From: Candidatus Altimarinota bacterium
Lineage (GTDB): Bacteria > Patescibacteriota > Gracilibacteria > JAUYGZ01
NCBI GenBank assembly: GCA_029233985.1
Contig: JARGOK010000002.1
Coordinates: 543,409 to 607,408 of the forward strand
Direction of reading: 5' to 3'
Length of the DNA: 64,000 nucleotides
Shown here: piece after piece, positions 25,409 through 35,467 of the stretch
Layout of the letters: each line of letters starts with the position of its first letter
Position numbering within the stretch: position 1 is the stretch's first letter
Position numbers and translations under genes: made by a program
The notes under the pieces: generated by a model
Database searches by the model: none
What the model saw: only the letters and a program-made list of their open reading frames with translations
Told to the model about the DNA's origin: nothing

Positions 25409-28400
25409 ATGAAATCAAAACTCCCCTTCCTCAAAAACAAAAAACTCTCTCAACTCATGCGTGCCCAAAGGAACAAAATAACAAAAAAAGGCAGCAAACA
25501 TTACCTTTGGAAGTCTCTATTAGGGTTTGCAATGCTCAGTCTTGCAGGAATACTCGTCGGTATCATCCTTGTCGCAACACTTATTCCTGATATCAACGAT
25601 CTGGATCTCGGAAAAATTGTCGCTGCTCAATCCACCATCATTTATGATCGCGAAGGCAATGTACTCTACACTATCCATGGTGAAGAAAATCGCAAGGAAG
25701 TCCCCATTAGTGAAATTCCAAAACACATCATCGATGCGACAATTGCCATAGAAGATGACCAGTTTTTTGATCACTATGGATTTGATATCGGGGGAATCGT
25801 CAAAGCCGTTCTCGCAGAATACTTTGGTATCGGGAGTCGCCGTGGAGGATCCACCATCACTCAACAACTCGTAAAAAACACTCTCCTCAGCTCAGAAAGA
25901 ACGGTCACCAGAAAACTCAAGGAAATCATTCTCTCAATACAAACCGAACGGACCTTCAGTAAAAATGAAATCCTTGGCATGTATCTCAATACCATCCCCT
26001 ATGGGAATAATGCCTATGGAATAGAAATGGCTTCAAGAATATATTTCGACAAAAATAGCAGTGATTTGAGTATTGTAGAAGCTTCAATTCTGGCATCACT
26101 ACCTCAAGCTCCATCCCGATTCAATCCGTATGGAAACGGAAAAGAACTGCTCATGGGAACCTTTGACGAAGAAGGAAACTACGTCACTGGAAGAAAAGAT
26201 GTCGTACTCAAAAGAATGGAAGACCTAGGATTTATCACCGAAGCTGAGCGAAAAGAAGCCATCATAGAAGGTGCAGAGATCAAATTCAAAAAATACCGAG
26301 AAAACATTACCCATCCTCATCTCGTACTCTATATCAAAGAACTTCTTGAAAACAAATTTGGAAAAGAAGCCGTAGAAACTGGTGGCCTGCATGTCTACAC
26401 CACCATCGACCCAAAACTCCAACAAGCAGCAGAAACAATCATCACTGAAAAAATAGCTGATTACCCAGAAAAATATGGAGCCAACAACGCAGGACTCCTT
26501 TCAGTAGACCTAGAAAAAGGCCATATCCTTTCAATGGTTGGGTCAGCAGATTATTTCAACGAAGATATCGACGGAAACGTCAATATGGTCTTCCGAAACC
26601 GTCTCCCTGGATCATCCTTCAAGCCAGTTGTTTACGCAGCTGGATTTATGAAAGGATACTCACCTGCTACGGTCCTCTACGATCTCGAGACGGACTTTGG
26701 GAACGACTATGTCCCTCAAAATTATGATGGAAGCTTTAGTGGTCCAGCAACAATCAGAAGAGCACTTGCCAGTTCTCTCAACATCCCAGCTGTAAAAATG
26801 GCCTACTTAGCTGGAGTCGACAATATCGTCAATCTTGGGAAGAAAATGGGCCTCACAGACTTGATTGATGCCGATCAATACGGAACCTCAATCGGTCTTG
26901 GAACAGGTGAAGCCACAATGTACCAAATGGTCACCGCCTTTTCAGTTTTTGCAAAAGGAGGAAAGAAAATTTCTTTCACACCATTTCTCCGTATTGAGAC
27001 CAGCACCGGAAAAGTGATCGAAAGCAATGAAGACCGTGTCCCAACCGAAAAAACTGTCATCGACCCACAAGTCGCATACTCCATCAATCATATCCTGTCT
27101 GACAAAGACGCACGGCCAGCTGGTTGGGACAAGCTGAGTATTCCAGATCAGATCAATGCAGGAAAAACTGGTACATCAAATAAACGAATCAAAGCAGGAA
27201 AAGGAGATGGCAGTATAAAACCAATGGATAACTGGACTATTGGGTACACCACAAAGGTGGTAACAGCCGTTTGGGTCGGAAACAACGACAGTACCCCACT
27301 CAAATACAACGCTGCTGGTCTTACAACAGCAGGTCCCATCTGGAATGAATTCATGAAAATCGCCACCGAGAACCACGATCTCGAAGAATTCCCAAAACCA
27401 GATGGCATCAAGTGGGAAAAAATCTCTCGAAGAAGCGGTCTCCTCCCATCAAAAAACACACCAGACGATGACATCGTTGCTGAACTCTTCACCACCACAA
27501 ACCTCCCAACCGAAGTAGACAACACTCTTATCAGTCTAAAAATCGATAAAGTTTCAGGAAAACTGCCTACCGATCTCACACCAGAAAGCTCCATCATCAC
27601 AGCATTAATTGCAAATTTTCATTCCGAAAAACCCACTGATCCCAATTGGGAAGAACCTGTCCAGAAGTGGGCTAAAAAATATCTAGAAAGCTTCGAAGGT
27701 GAAACCATTATCCTTGCTGAAGCTCCAACAGAATCTGATGATATTCACACCAGCATTACCGCTGAACAAAAACCAAGTATTGAAATCATCTCCCCTCTCT
27801 CAGACTCAAATGTAAGGTCTGGACCACTAGAAATCCAAGTAAAAATAAAAGCACCTCAAGGAGTGGAAAAAGTCGATTTTTACCTCGATAAAAACCTCGT
27901 GAGCACCTCTACAACATTCCCATATACAGGAAAGATACGACTCAGAAGACAAATCGGAGAAACTCATCGTATCGGAGTAACCGTAACAGACACCTATTTT
28001 TACACAGACTCTGATATCACAACCGTAACCGTCTCTGACGAAAAAGACACCGAAAACCCTCGGACTCAAATCATCTACCCAGAGCAAGGAGCCATATTCC
28101 CTCCAAGCACTACTCTCACCATTCAGACCAACTCTTCAGACAATATGAGTATATCAGAAGTCATCTTTTTCTTTGATGACAAAGAACTCGGACGGGTCCA
28201 ACAACCTCCATATGAATACTCCCTCACTCTTCCTGACGAGATTGCTAATCATGAAATCCGTGTCTTCACGAAAGACACCAGTGGAAACACTGCTTCTGAC
28301 GAATCCCTCATCAGTATCCAAGAAAACGAAGAGCAAAGCCGAAGCAGAACAGTCTTCGTCTTCCCATCTCAAAACTCTGTCTTCAAAAAAGAAGACTCCT

Positions 28401-28651
28401 CAATCAATTTTTTCTTTCAAGTCAGCAGCTCAGACAGAAAAAGAGCCGATGAAATTGCCATTGTCGCGACCAACACACTCACCAACGCACAAACAACCAT
28501 ATACTCTACCGACCCAAGAGAATCTAGCTCAGAAAACTACAGTTTCTCTTGGATCCCAACCAGTTCTGGTGACTTTGAGTTCCAAATTCATACTATTTCA
28601 CGGGCTGGAAACGTAAAGAAGAGCTCTCCGCTGAGATTGACAATAGAATAG
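25409..28651 (+). CDS. Class A penicillin-binding protein (PBP1A-type) with C-terminal Ig-like modules
   Basis: This 1080-residue protein begins with a basic tail and one membrane helix (about 33-56). The GT51 glycosyltransferase domain follows with EDDQFFDHYG, RRGGSTITQQL and the LGMYLNTIPYGNNAYG segment. The transpeptidase domain has SSFK (catalytic Ser about 402), SSLN and KTGTS (about 586). The bifunctional enzyme polymerises and cross-links peptidoglycan outside the membrane. Two or three Ig-like modules follow from about residue 790 (ISPLSDSNVRSGPLEIQV, IIYPEQGAIFPPSTTLTI). They are absent from the shortest PBP1A proteins and probably bind wall or position the enzyme. The gene ends 2 nt before the next ORF. 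Confidence 0.93.
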   Translation: MKSKLPFLKNKKLSQLMRAQRNKITKKGSKHYLWKSLLGFAMLSLAGILVGIILVATLIPDINDLDLGKIVAAQSTIIYDREGNVLYTIHGEENRKEVPISEIPKHIIDATIAIEDDQFFDHYGFDIGGIVKAVLAEYFGIGSRRGGSTITQQLVKNTLLSSERTVTRKLKEIILSIQTERTFSKNEILGMYLNTIPYGNNAYGIEMASRIYFDKNSSDLSIVEASILASLPQAPSRFNPYGNGKELLMGTFDEEGNYVTGRKDVVLKRMEDLGFITEAERKEAIIEGAEIKFKKYRENITHPHLVLYIKELLENKFGKEAVETGGLHVYTTIDPKLQQAAETIITEKIADYPEKYGANNAGLLSVDLEKGHILSMVGSADYFNEDIDGNVNMVFRNRLPGSSFKPVVYAAGFMKGYSPATVLYDLETDFGNDYVPQNYDGSFSGPATIRRALASSLNIPAVKMAYLAGVDNIVNLGKKMGLTDLIDADQYGTSIGLGTGEATMYQMVTAFSVFAKGGKKISFTPFLRIETSTGKVIESNEDRVPTEKTVIDPQVAYSINHILSDKDARPAGWDKLSIPDQINAGKTGTSNKRIKAGKGDGSIKPMDNWTIGYTTKVVTAVWVGNNDSTPLKYNAAGLTTAGPIWNEFMKIATENHDLEEFPKPDGIKWEKISRRSGLLPSKNTPDDDIVAELFTTTNLPTEVDNTLISLKIDKVSGKLPTDLTPESSIITALIANFHSEKPTDPNWEEPVQKWAKKYLESFEGETIILAEAPTESDDIHTSITAEQKPSIEIISPLSDSNVRSGPLEIQVKIKAPQGVEKVDFYLDKNLVSTSTTFPYTGKIRLRRQIGETHRIGVTVTDTYFYTDSDITTVTVSDEKDTENPRTQIIYPEQGAIFPPSTTLTIQTNSSDNMSISEVIFFFDDKELGRVQQPPYEYSLTLPDEIANHEIRVFTKDTSGNTASDESLISIQENEEQSRSRTVFVFPSQNSVFKKEDSSINFFFQVSSSDRKRADEIAIVATNTLTNAQTTIYSTDPRESSSENYSFSWIPTSSGDFEFQIHTISRAGNVKKSSPLRLTIE

Positions 28652-28653
28652 TA

Positions 28654-29085
28654 ATGGATTCTATAATGACTAAATCCCCATCTCTAAACTGGAAAAACAC
28701 TCTAGAGAAAATTCTTTCCTCACACATGAGTGCTGAAGCGATAGAGAGCATCATAAAAAATATTGAAAACAGTGTATTACAAAGCACGTTTCAAATAAGA
28801 AGCAGTATTCCCCCATTATCTGGAAACGGCTATGCAATGCCTATTGGAATGTCAGCATACTGGCTCAATTTTTTACAATTCTTTCGGAAACAGAAAAAAC
28901 TTCTCATCTACAGCCTCGATGAAAAAGGAGGCATCAGCCCTAATGTTTCCCTCTACCCCATCACAGAAAAAGATCTCAAAATGCTTGATGCCGTGGAAGA
29001 TTGGCCAAAATTTTCAGTAAACTATTTTACTCGAATCTCAAACGCTGCCTTTATGGATGATATTAGAAAAGAGATAAATAAATAA
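28654..29085 (+). CDS. Unknown small protein downstream of the penicillin-binding protein
   Basis: This 143-residue protein starts at ATG 28654, 2 nt after the stop of the wall-synthesis gene, so the two are surely cotranscribed. It has no signal peptide or membrane helix. The first half is helical; a middle segment has SGNGYAMPIGMSAYWLNFLQFF and the end is charged. No family is recognised. Coupling to the penicillin-binding protein suggests, but does not show, a wall-related or regulatory role. Confidence 0.6.
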   Translation: MDSIMTKSPSLNWKNTLEKILSSHMSAEAIESIIKNIENSVLQSTFQIRSSIPPLSGNGYAMPIGMSAYWLNFLQFFRKQKKLLIYSLDEKGGISPNVSLYPITEKDLKMLDAVEDWPKFSVNYFTRISNAAFMDDIRKEINK

Positions 29086-29105
29086 AGACACAATTTTCAC
29101 TCTTG

Positions 29106-29138
29106 ACCCACTGAAAGAGAAACCTCTATTCAGTGGGT
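29106..29138. terminator. Hairpin between convergent genes
   Basis: ACCCACTGAA (29106-29115) pairs with TTCAGTGGGT (29129-29138). Inner AGAG/CTCT pairing leaves an AAAC loop with one bulge. It lies between two convergent genes, but T-runs on either side are weak, so it may be a bidirectional terminator or an mRNA-end stabiliser. Confidence 0.5.
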
Positions 29139-29175
29139 AATTGTGACATCTTCAGACCTATCATCCCTCTGCTAA

Positions 29176-32100
29176 TTACGTTTGTGATAAACGAACAATC
29201 AGTTGAACAAACTCTGCTCGAGTTATATTTTTATCTGGATGTGCAAGCATTCTTCTTCCTTGTCGATCGAGTTCAACCAATTCTCTCTTATAAGCATCTT
29301 CTAAATAAGAGGAAAACCACATATCAATATTTTCATCTATATCAGAAAATGAAGAATCCATTTTCGGTACTTCAATACCCAAAGCCATATAAGCAATTTT
29401 CAATGCTTCAGCACGGTTAATCAACCTCCATGCTACAAAGCTACCAGGTGCATCATCAGACAAGATCTTCATTTCATAAGCTTTTTCAATCGTTGGTGCA
29501 TACCATTCATTCATATCGAGCGAATCAAACACCTGACGAGACGCCTTCTCTGGAATTTCAACTCCTGCTGTTTGAAGTGCTATATGGAGTGCTTGAGCCA
29601 AATCAATAGGTTCATCTGCATTGAAGGCATCAGTACCAGCCTTCCCTTTCACAACACCTTTATCTCTCAGGTACGCCACTTCAACAGCAGCAAAATCATC
29701 CTGAGACATATCTGAAGCAATCATTTCAGATCCTTTTTCTGAAAAGAGGTCAAAAAACTGATCTAGAAAGTTTTTCGGTTGATCTTCTTCTCGTGGAAAG
29801 AAAAATTCTTCATTCTTCTCATCATCTGGAGAAACAACATCTTTTTCATTTTGTTCTTGCACAGACGCAACATTCATATCCACAACTTTTCGTGGTTTTC
29901 CAATGCTCGCTCGTTTTGCGCCTACTCGTCCTCGAGCGACACTGCTTCCCCCTCCAGAAGTAGAGACAAGCACATTTTTGAGTTCATCGTCGATGACATC
30001 AGAGCTCGTATTCCCAGCAAGATCAGTCAATCGAACAGCAAGCGTCAGAGTTCCATTATCGAGTGATGAAACATCAATACCAGATATCGACTGAGCACCA
30101 GTAGAGCTCAACATCACGGTATCTCGAAGCATATTCACCCCATCTGTGATGTCGTAAGTAAGTGATCCGAGTTCATCGACTTCGAAATCAATACTCACAT
30201 CATTTTCATTGGAAGCAGTGACAGTAACCTGATTATTCAAAGCAACAGCTATTGGGGCATTGATAATGGTGTCTTTAACAAGAGAAATCATTTGAATAGT
30301 CTCAATCTGAACAACAGGCTCATAAAATGCTACTTGAAGGTCATATTTTCCATCTGGAATAGAAGGAATATCAAAGTCGAGATTATCAAATTGAAATGGA
30401 CCTACTGACCCCAAATATCTCCCATCAGACAACAACACAGGTCCTGTCGGATTCAGCCCCCCTAAACCATCTGGAAACAATGCAAAAAACACATCTCCTA
30501 TCACATCGGTAGATGCAAACAATGTTGAAGTACTCACATTAGACAAATTAACAATATTATGTGAATTTAAGACAATTGAGGTCGGAGACTGAAGAATAGA
30601 AAAAGTACTATTAGGGGTATTCTTTTGAACCATTAAAGTAATAAACTCAGGAGGTGCATTCATAGGATAGTAAGACAAATTCACTTCAACTACACCATCT
30701 GCAAGCTGTTGAAATGCATCTCCCATTGAAACAACAAATGGACCTGGAACAAGGTTTGAACTTTGAAGCGGCACAAAGTATCTCCGTACTCCATCATTAA
30801 TTTCAACAAAGAGTTGACCACTTGCTGGTGCATATCCGGTAATCTCCGACTGCATCACATTGCTATCATCTACAGTGTTATCACCATTCACGACAAATGA
30901 CATGATACCAGCAGTAATCGAAATTTCCTGACTCGTAGCACCAGGTACAATATAGCTGAGGTCTGAAATTGGATCATACACATTCACACCACCTCCAAGT
31001 TGGAAGGAATAGGGATTAAAACCAAAAGGCTCACCCATTACATCAATATCAGCTGAAATAAAAACGGTCCTAGTGGTGCCATCTGGAATAATCAACGGCA
31101 ACAATGGTGATGTATCAAAATCAAATGTTAATCTTCCACCAACAATAGAAGAAAATGGCGAAGAAAAAGGGTCAGCAAGCAACGAAGCACGACTACCATT
31201 TCCATCATCCACCTCAATATAAATATTTTTGAAAGTGCGTTCAGTTGGTGGAATACTACTTCCCAAACCAAACGAGCCTGGTGCAACTTCAAAATCAAAA
31301 CTACGAATTTCAAGATCTCTTCCTGCATCAACACTAAAGTCAAAAGCTGCAATATCTACTCTCTTGTCGCCCAATTCATAGGTAGAGTTGCTCAACAATA
31401 AAGACTTCTCAACATCCATGATTTCAATCTGAATATTCTGGACTTCAGAAACCAAAGGAATTTGAGGAGTAGAAAACGATGAGGCATCAATTGGATTTCC
31501 CATCGAATCAAACAAGAGATTTGTCGGTTGTGATGTACGGACCAATGGTTCCAAAATAACAACTGACTGTGACGGCGAGATATCACGACCCAAGTCTGCT
31601 ACAAAGCCAATTGTGTATGCCTCTCCGGCAGCAAACAAGAACGATCCTTGATACATAAGATCAATTGAAAACCCAGACAATCCTTTTTGCTGATCAGCAA
31701 TTGGAGAGCTAACAGAAAAGGGACCAAAGTTCAGATTAATAAATGGAAACATATTTGATACCGGTCTTCCATTTGCATCCAATACAGCCAATCTCATATT
31801 TGAAAAGAGTTGTTGGTTAAACTGAGTACTTACATTAGAACCATCAGTATTAAACAAACGGACTCTCCAATTCCTTGCTTCAACAGACTCATTCGACTGA
31901 TTATTAAAATTCCATTGTGCTAAAACAACATCCTTAAAACCTATGGATGTATTTCCAGAAGCAAAAGCATCAAGTTCAAGACTAATAAAAGGATTCGTGC
32001 TTGGAGGATTTACAAGTCCCTGCAAAGCTGTCCCAATCAAGGGTAATCCAGGGATTAATGCAGCATTATCCAAGAGTGATCCAGAATTATCCACCAGTCC

Positions 32101-34500
32101 AATAAGATTACTATCTGATATTGAAAATCTTAAGACAGGGTTGACAACTGCAGACGGAACCACAACGTCACAAAAAACTCTATAGAAACCTCCGTTAGAT
32201 ATAATCTTCATGGTAGGTAAAAAAGTGTCTTCAGAAAAATGAACATAAGCATCAGTGAAAGAGTCTTGAATAGCTTGAGAAGGATAAGTTCCACTTAAAA
32301 AAGGGTGATCATTAAAAGGTGCAGATTGAACAGCAACTACATTTCCTCCACCATCTCTAATATCACATCCTGTAACACTCATCCCAGGGGTCTGGTTCAT
32401 TTCAAATACAAGAAGACTTTCCATAATTCCATCACCAATTTCAACATTCCCTATCCCTCTAGCAAGTATTCGGAAAGAAAATACTTCCTGATTACCAGAC
32501 GCTAGTATTGGAGATGATAACGGTCCACCAGGAATAAACTCTGGAATGGACTGTTGGATAATAAATGTATCAAAAGTAGGTATTGGTCCTGGTGGAGAAA
32601 ACAAGGTCCCATCTATACGGGAAGTATTTGGGTTAAGCTCTAGTCCACTAAGGGAGACAAGACTCCCTCCTTTGGCAACAGTAAAACTATTTTCATCTAA
32701 GAAAAAATGGAATTGATCTCCAGCAATCGCTCCACCAGCCCCCACTTGCTCTGGAACAACTTGAAATAACACGGTACTTTGAACATTATTCACAAATTTA
32801 AAGTCTACATCTCGAAAATGAACTCCATTAACATCAACTAAAGACGAATCAGCCACAAAATTACCATCAATGAACATTTTAACCGACCGAATAGATCTTG
32901 AAACATCTTGAAGAGCTGCTATTTGAAGATCAAAATCTTTTAAAATTGAATCCGCTCCAAAACTCCCCATCTCAAATCGAAATGCATCATAGGCAAGAGT
33001 ATTCGTCTGGTCTTGAGCAATATACCTAGAAGATGTGGGCTGAGTACTATTTACAGAAATAGTTGCAGTAGCAGATGAAGCGGCTCCTACAGTTATTTCA
33101 CGTCCCACAACATTGGCAGATAAAAGATCTACTGTAGGGATTGGGGTTCCCACTCCATTTGTTGCAGAAAGAGTATTTGCATCAAGTTGAAATTGATAGG
33201 GAGTTGCTCCCGAAAGCACTCCACTAGAATGAACATCTCCTGCAAGAAATAACGTTTTCATTTCACCAGTACCAATGACAAATCGGCCACTAAGCTGTCC
33301 AAAAAAGATTCTTCCACTATTATCAATTGTTTCAATATCTGAAACGACAACTCGATTCCCATTGTCCATCATTTCCAATCGAAGATTTTGAAAAGTTGCT
33401 CGAGCATTTTGTGGTAGAGAAGCTGCACCAGGACCACTTGAAACACTCATCTGGATTCGACTAAAGTCCAAACCAGCATTCCCTACATCAGTTACATCAA
33501 AAGCTGCTAAAAACACACTATTTGCTCCAAGTGATACAGAACCATTTGGAACAGATGAAGAAAGAGTAAATTGTGCTGCTACTGCTTGGGCATTAAAAGA
33601 TTGCTGTTGTTGCAACACAACCGTATCAAGACTCAATGGAGGTACTTGCAAAAGAACATCCGAGGTATTTACTGGATCAAGAGAAACTTGAACTCCTCTT
33701 TTTCTATCGATCCTATCTCGAATACTCTGAACCTCTGGCACCAAATGTGTTTCAACAATTTCAACCGTATTCGTAAAAGAAAACTGATCATCTCCTTCAG
33801 GAATTATTCCAGTGTCATCTCCATCATCAGCATCCAGGATATCATCTTCTTCTGTTGCTATTTCTTGATCATCTACAGCTATGTCTTCTTCAAAATTATC
33901 GCAATTTCCTACTTCTACTTCATCCACATCACCGATCAAATATTCAATAATTTCTTGAACTGGATTTTCTTGAAATGAATCATCTACAACAAGCTCTTCA
34001 TCCAGCACTTCCGAACTCTCATCAGATTCCACTTCTTCTCTATCTTGGGGAACAACACATTCCTCTTCATCACTATCATCAGTCACCAAATCATCAATAT
34101 CAGAATCAGCTGACTCTACATCAGTAAACTCATCTTGTGAATCAAGTAGTACATTATCATCAATTTGTACATTTTCATCATTATTATCAATAGATTCAAA
34201 ACTGCGCTCAGGACCAAAAGGAGCACTATTATCGACATTTTCAATAGCAGCATCAGTAATTCCAGCATCAACATCCTGCATATTTTCTTGAGGAGGAGCA
34301 ATCAAAGAATCATCATTGTCTTCTAAAACCTCCTCTACAATCTCATCAGTTTCCTGGCTTTCAACAACATTAATTTCCACAACTTCTTCAACAAGCTGCT
34401 GCTGATCTTCAATCTCACCAACAGCAAATACAATTTGCTGAACCCCCAACGAATACACCAAAACAAATGACATCCCCAGCGCAATAAACCGTTTCAACAT
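29176..34500 (-). CDS. Large S-layer-type surface protein with C-terminal SLH domains
   Basis: This 1774-residue protein starts at ATG 34500 with a signal peptide (LKRFIALGMSFVLVYSLGVQ). Residues of about 30-260 are extremely acidic (Glu/Asp/Val runs). A large beta-rich region (about 300-1530) holds repeated sandwich domains with recurrent AFDFSVDAGRDLEIRSFDFE-like strands, VFLAGDVHSSG and VFISADIDVMG. The C-terminal 180 or so residues form three SLH-like repeats (VAYLRDKGVVKG, INRAEALKIAYMALGIEV, FSDIDENIDMWFSSYLEDA, ending ITRAEFVQLIVRLS). SLH domains usually bind pyruvylated secondary wall polymers, so this is probably a cell-surface layer or adhesin anchored at the C-terminus. A palindrome lies upstream at 34575-34597. 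The neighbouring TrmB-like regulator may control it. Confidence 0.85.
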   Translation of the reverse strand: MLKRFIALGMSFVLVYSLGVQQIVFAVGEIEDQQQLVEEVVEINVVESQETDEIVEEVLEDNDDSLIAPPQENMQDVDAGITDAAIENVDNSAPFGPERSFESIDNNDENVQIDDNVLLDSQDEFTDVESADSDIDDLVTDDSDEEECVVPQDREEVESDESSEVLDEELVVDDSFQENPVQEIIEYLIGDVDEVEVGNCDNFEEDIAVDDQEIATEEDDILDADDGDDTGIIPEGDDQFSFTNTVEIVETHLVPEVQSIRDRIDRKRGVQVSLDPVNTSDVLLQVPPLSLDTVVLQQQQSFNAQAVAAQFTLSSSVPNGSVSLGANSVFLAAFDVTDVGNAGLDFSRIQMSVSSGPGAASLPQNARATFQNLRLEMMDNGNRVVVSDIETIDNSGRIFFGQLSGRFVIGTGEMKTLFLAGDVHSSGVLSGATPYQFQLDANTLSATNGVGTPIPTVDLLSANVVGREITVGAASSATATISVNSTQPTSSRYIAQDQTNTLAYDAFRFEMGSFGADSILKDFDLQIAALQDVSRSIRSVKMFIDGNFVADSSLVDVNGVHFRDVDFKFVNNVQSTVLFQVVPEQVGAGGAIAGDQFHFFLDENSFTVAKGGSLVSLSGLELNPNTSRIDGTLFSPPGPIPTFDTFIIQQSIPEFIPGGPLSSPILASGNQEVFSFRILARGIGNVEIGDGIMESLLVFEMNQTPGMSVTGCDIRDGGGNVVAVQSAPFNDHPFLSGTYPSQAIQDSFTDAYVHFSEDTFLPTMKIISNGGFYRVFCDVVVPSAVVNPVLRFSISDSNLIGLVDNSGSLLDNAALIPGLPLIGTALQGLVNPPSTNPFISLELDAFASGNTSIGFKDVVLAQWNFNNQSNESVEARNWRVRLFNTDGSNVSTQFNQQLFSNMRLAVLDANGRPVSNMFPFINLNFGPFSVSSPIADQQKGLSGFSIDLMYQGSFLFAAGEAYTIGFVADLGRDISPSQSVVILEPLVRTSQPTNLLFDSMGNPIDASSFSTPQIPLVSEVQNIQIEIMDVEKSLLLSNSTYELGDKRVDIAAFDFSVDAGRDLEIRSFDFEVAPGSFGLGSSIPPTERTFKNIYIEVDDGNGSRASLLADPFSSPFSSIVGGRLTFDFDTSPLLPLIIPDGTTRTVFISADIDVMGEPFGFNPYSFQLGGGVNVYDPISDLSYIVPGATSQEISITAGIMSFVVNGDNTVDDSNVMQSEITGYAPASGQLFVEINDGVRRYFVPLQSSNLVPGPFVVSMGDAFQQLADGVVEVNLSYYPMNAPPEFITLMVQKNTPNSTFSILQSPTSIVLNSHNIVNLSNVSTSTLFASTDVIGDVFFALFPDGLGGLNPTGPVLLSDGRYLGSVGPFQFDNLDFDIPSIPDGKYDLQVAFYEPVVQIETIQMISLVKDTIINAPIAVALNNQVTVTASNENDVSIDFEVDELGSLTYDITDGVNMLRDTVMLSSTGAQSISGIDVSSLDNGTLTLAVRLTDLAGNTSSDVIDDELKNVLVSTSGGGSSVARGRVGAKRASIGKPRKVVDMNVASVQEQNEKDVVSPDDEKNEEFFFPREEDQPKNFLDQFFDLFSEKGSEMIASDMSQDDFAAVEVAYLRDKGVVKGKAGTDAFNADEPIDLAQALHIALQTAGVEIPEKASRQVFDSLDMNEWYAPTIEKAYEMKILSDDAPGSFVAWRLINRAEALKIAYMALGIEVPKMDSSFSDIDENIDMWFSSYLEDAYKRELVELDRQGRRMLAHPDKNITRAEFVQLIVRLSQT

Positions 34501-34574
34501 AAGATAAATAGTAAGTAAATTGGATAGTATTATTAGGCAAAATCCCTAAAAAAGCAAGCAACACAAACTTAAAT

Positions 34575-34597
34575 ATTGTCAATAAATATATGACAAT
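34575..34597. promoter_or_regulatory. Palindrome ATTGTCA-N9-TGACAAT
   Basis: Perfect 7-bp inverted arms lie 75-97 bp upstream of the SLH-protein start and just beyond the regulator stop. TTGACA on the minus strand overlaps it and could act as a -35 box, but no good -10 follows. It is a candidate operator for the adjacent regulator. Confidence 0.45.
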
Positions 34598-34600
34598 AGA

Positions 34601-35344
34601 CTACTCGAGACGATTCCAAAGAGCAAAAAACATACGTCTATTCAAATTTGCAATATTTGGATTGGTAATGATATAACCACCAAGGTTCTCTCCCAAAGAA
34701 ATAAATGCCACAGAGTCACCAAACACATAGGTCGTACAATCCACATCTAGCTCATCCTCTTCGACCCATTTCACCTCACGCAACTCTTTATCATTTCGCT
34801 TCATGTCAAAATAACTGACTCCTTTCTTAAATTCTCGCGAACACAACATTCGCACTGGAATACGATACTTCACCCTCTTCTCGATAAACTCACCTATTAT
34901 TTTCTTTGGATCAACAAAATCAAAATGGGCTTCTTGGCGAATTTGAAGGATATATTCAAGCTCTTTCGATTCATCAAGCATTGTATTCAACATCTGCTCT
35001 ACACCTTCCAAACCACTGTACATCCGTATTTCAGGCTTATTTTCTACGATCTGAATATTTCGCAGGGTTTCAACTAATTCTTTCGATTCCTCGAGCTTTT
35101 GAGCTGCTCTTTTTTCAAAAAGATCATACTCTTTTGCGCAAAAAAACGTCTTACGATTACGAGTAATCTTATCAATAAATCCTTTTTGAACAAGATTTTC
35201 TATCAGGGCATAAACAAGTGTCCGCGTAATGTTGGACTTGCGTGCAATATCCGCAGCATTCGACATTCCATAGCGAACTAAAACGAGGTATACCTCCGCT
35301 TCTTTTGGAGATAAGCCATGATTTGAAAGAAGAAATTGAAGCAT
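34601..35344 (-). CDS. TrmB-family transcriptional regulator
   Basis: The 247-residue protein begins with a winged helix-turn-helix of TrmB type (GLSPKEAEVYLVLVRYGMSNAADIA then KSNITRTLVYALIENLVQKGFI). A charged coiled-coil linker (FEKRAAQKLEESKELVETL) and an effector-like C-terminal domain (RVKYRIPVRMLC, YVFGDSVAFISLGENLGGYII) follow. TrmB regulators usually bind palindromes and sense small metabolites, often sugars. The gene lies between the SLH-protein gene (same strand) and the giant secreted-protein gene (divergent). Its own promoter overlaps a palindrome at 35381-35394. I infer control of both surface proteins and itself. Confidence 0.85.
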   Translation of the reverse strand: MLQFLLSNHGLSPKEAEVYLVLVRYGMSNAADIARKSNITRTLVYALIENLVQKGFIDKITRNRKTFFCAKEYDLFEKRAAQKLEESKELVETLRNIQIVENKPEIRMYSGLEGVEQMLNTMLDESKELEYILQIRQEAHFDFVDPKKIIGEFIEKRVKYRIPVRMLCSREFKKGVSYFDMKRNDKELREVKWVEEDELDVDCTTYVFGDSVAFISLGENLGGYIITNPNIANLNRRMFFALWNRLE

Positions 35345-35365
35345 AGAAAAAGAGTAATTTACTAA

Positions 35366-35394
35366 AATGTAATATCAATATTGACAACAGTCAA
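35366..35394 (-). promoter_or_regulatory. Promoter of the TrmB-like gene overlapping a palindrome
   Basis: On the minus strand TTGACT (plus 35389-35394) and TACATT (plus 35366-35371) are separated by 17 bp. The palindrome TTGAC-AACA-GTCAA (35381-35394) covers the -35 box, which fits autoregulation. A possible promoter for the giant gene, TTGACT (35407-35412), lies 12 bp away. Confidence 0.55.
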
Positions 35395-35467
35395 ACTTCA
35401 TATTCATTGACTAAAAGTGATAAACACGAATACTCTAGTATCTTGCTCCATTATTTTTCATATCAAT

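Noticed and set aside
28593..28787. Minus-strand ORF near the end of the penicillin-binding protein gene
   Set aside because: It overlaps two coding frames on the plus strand and shows no family resemblance.
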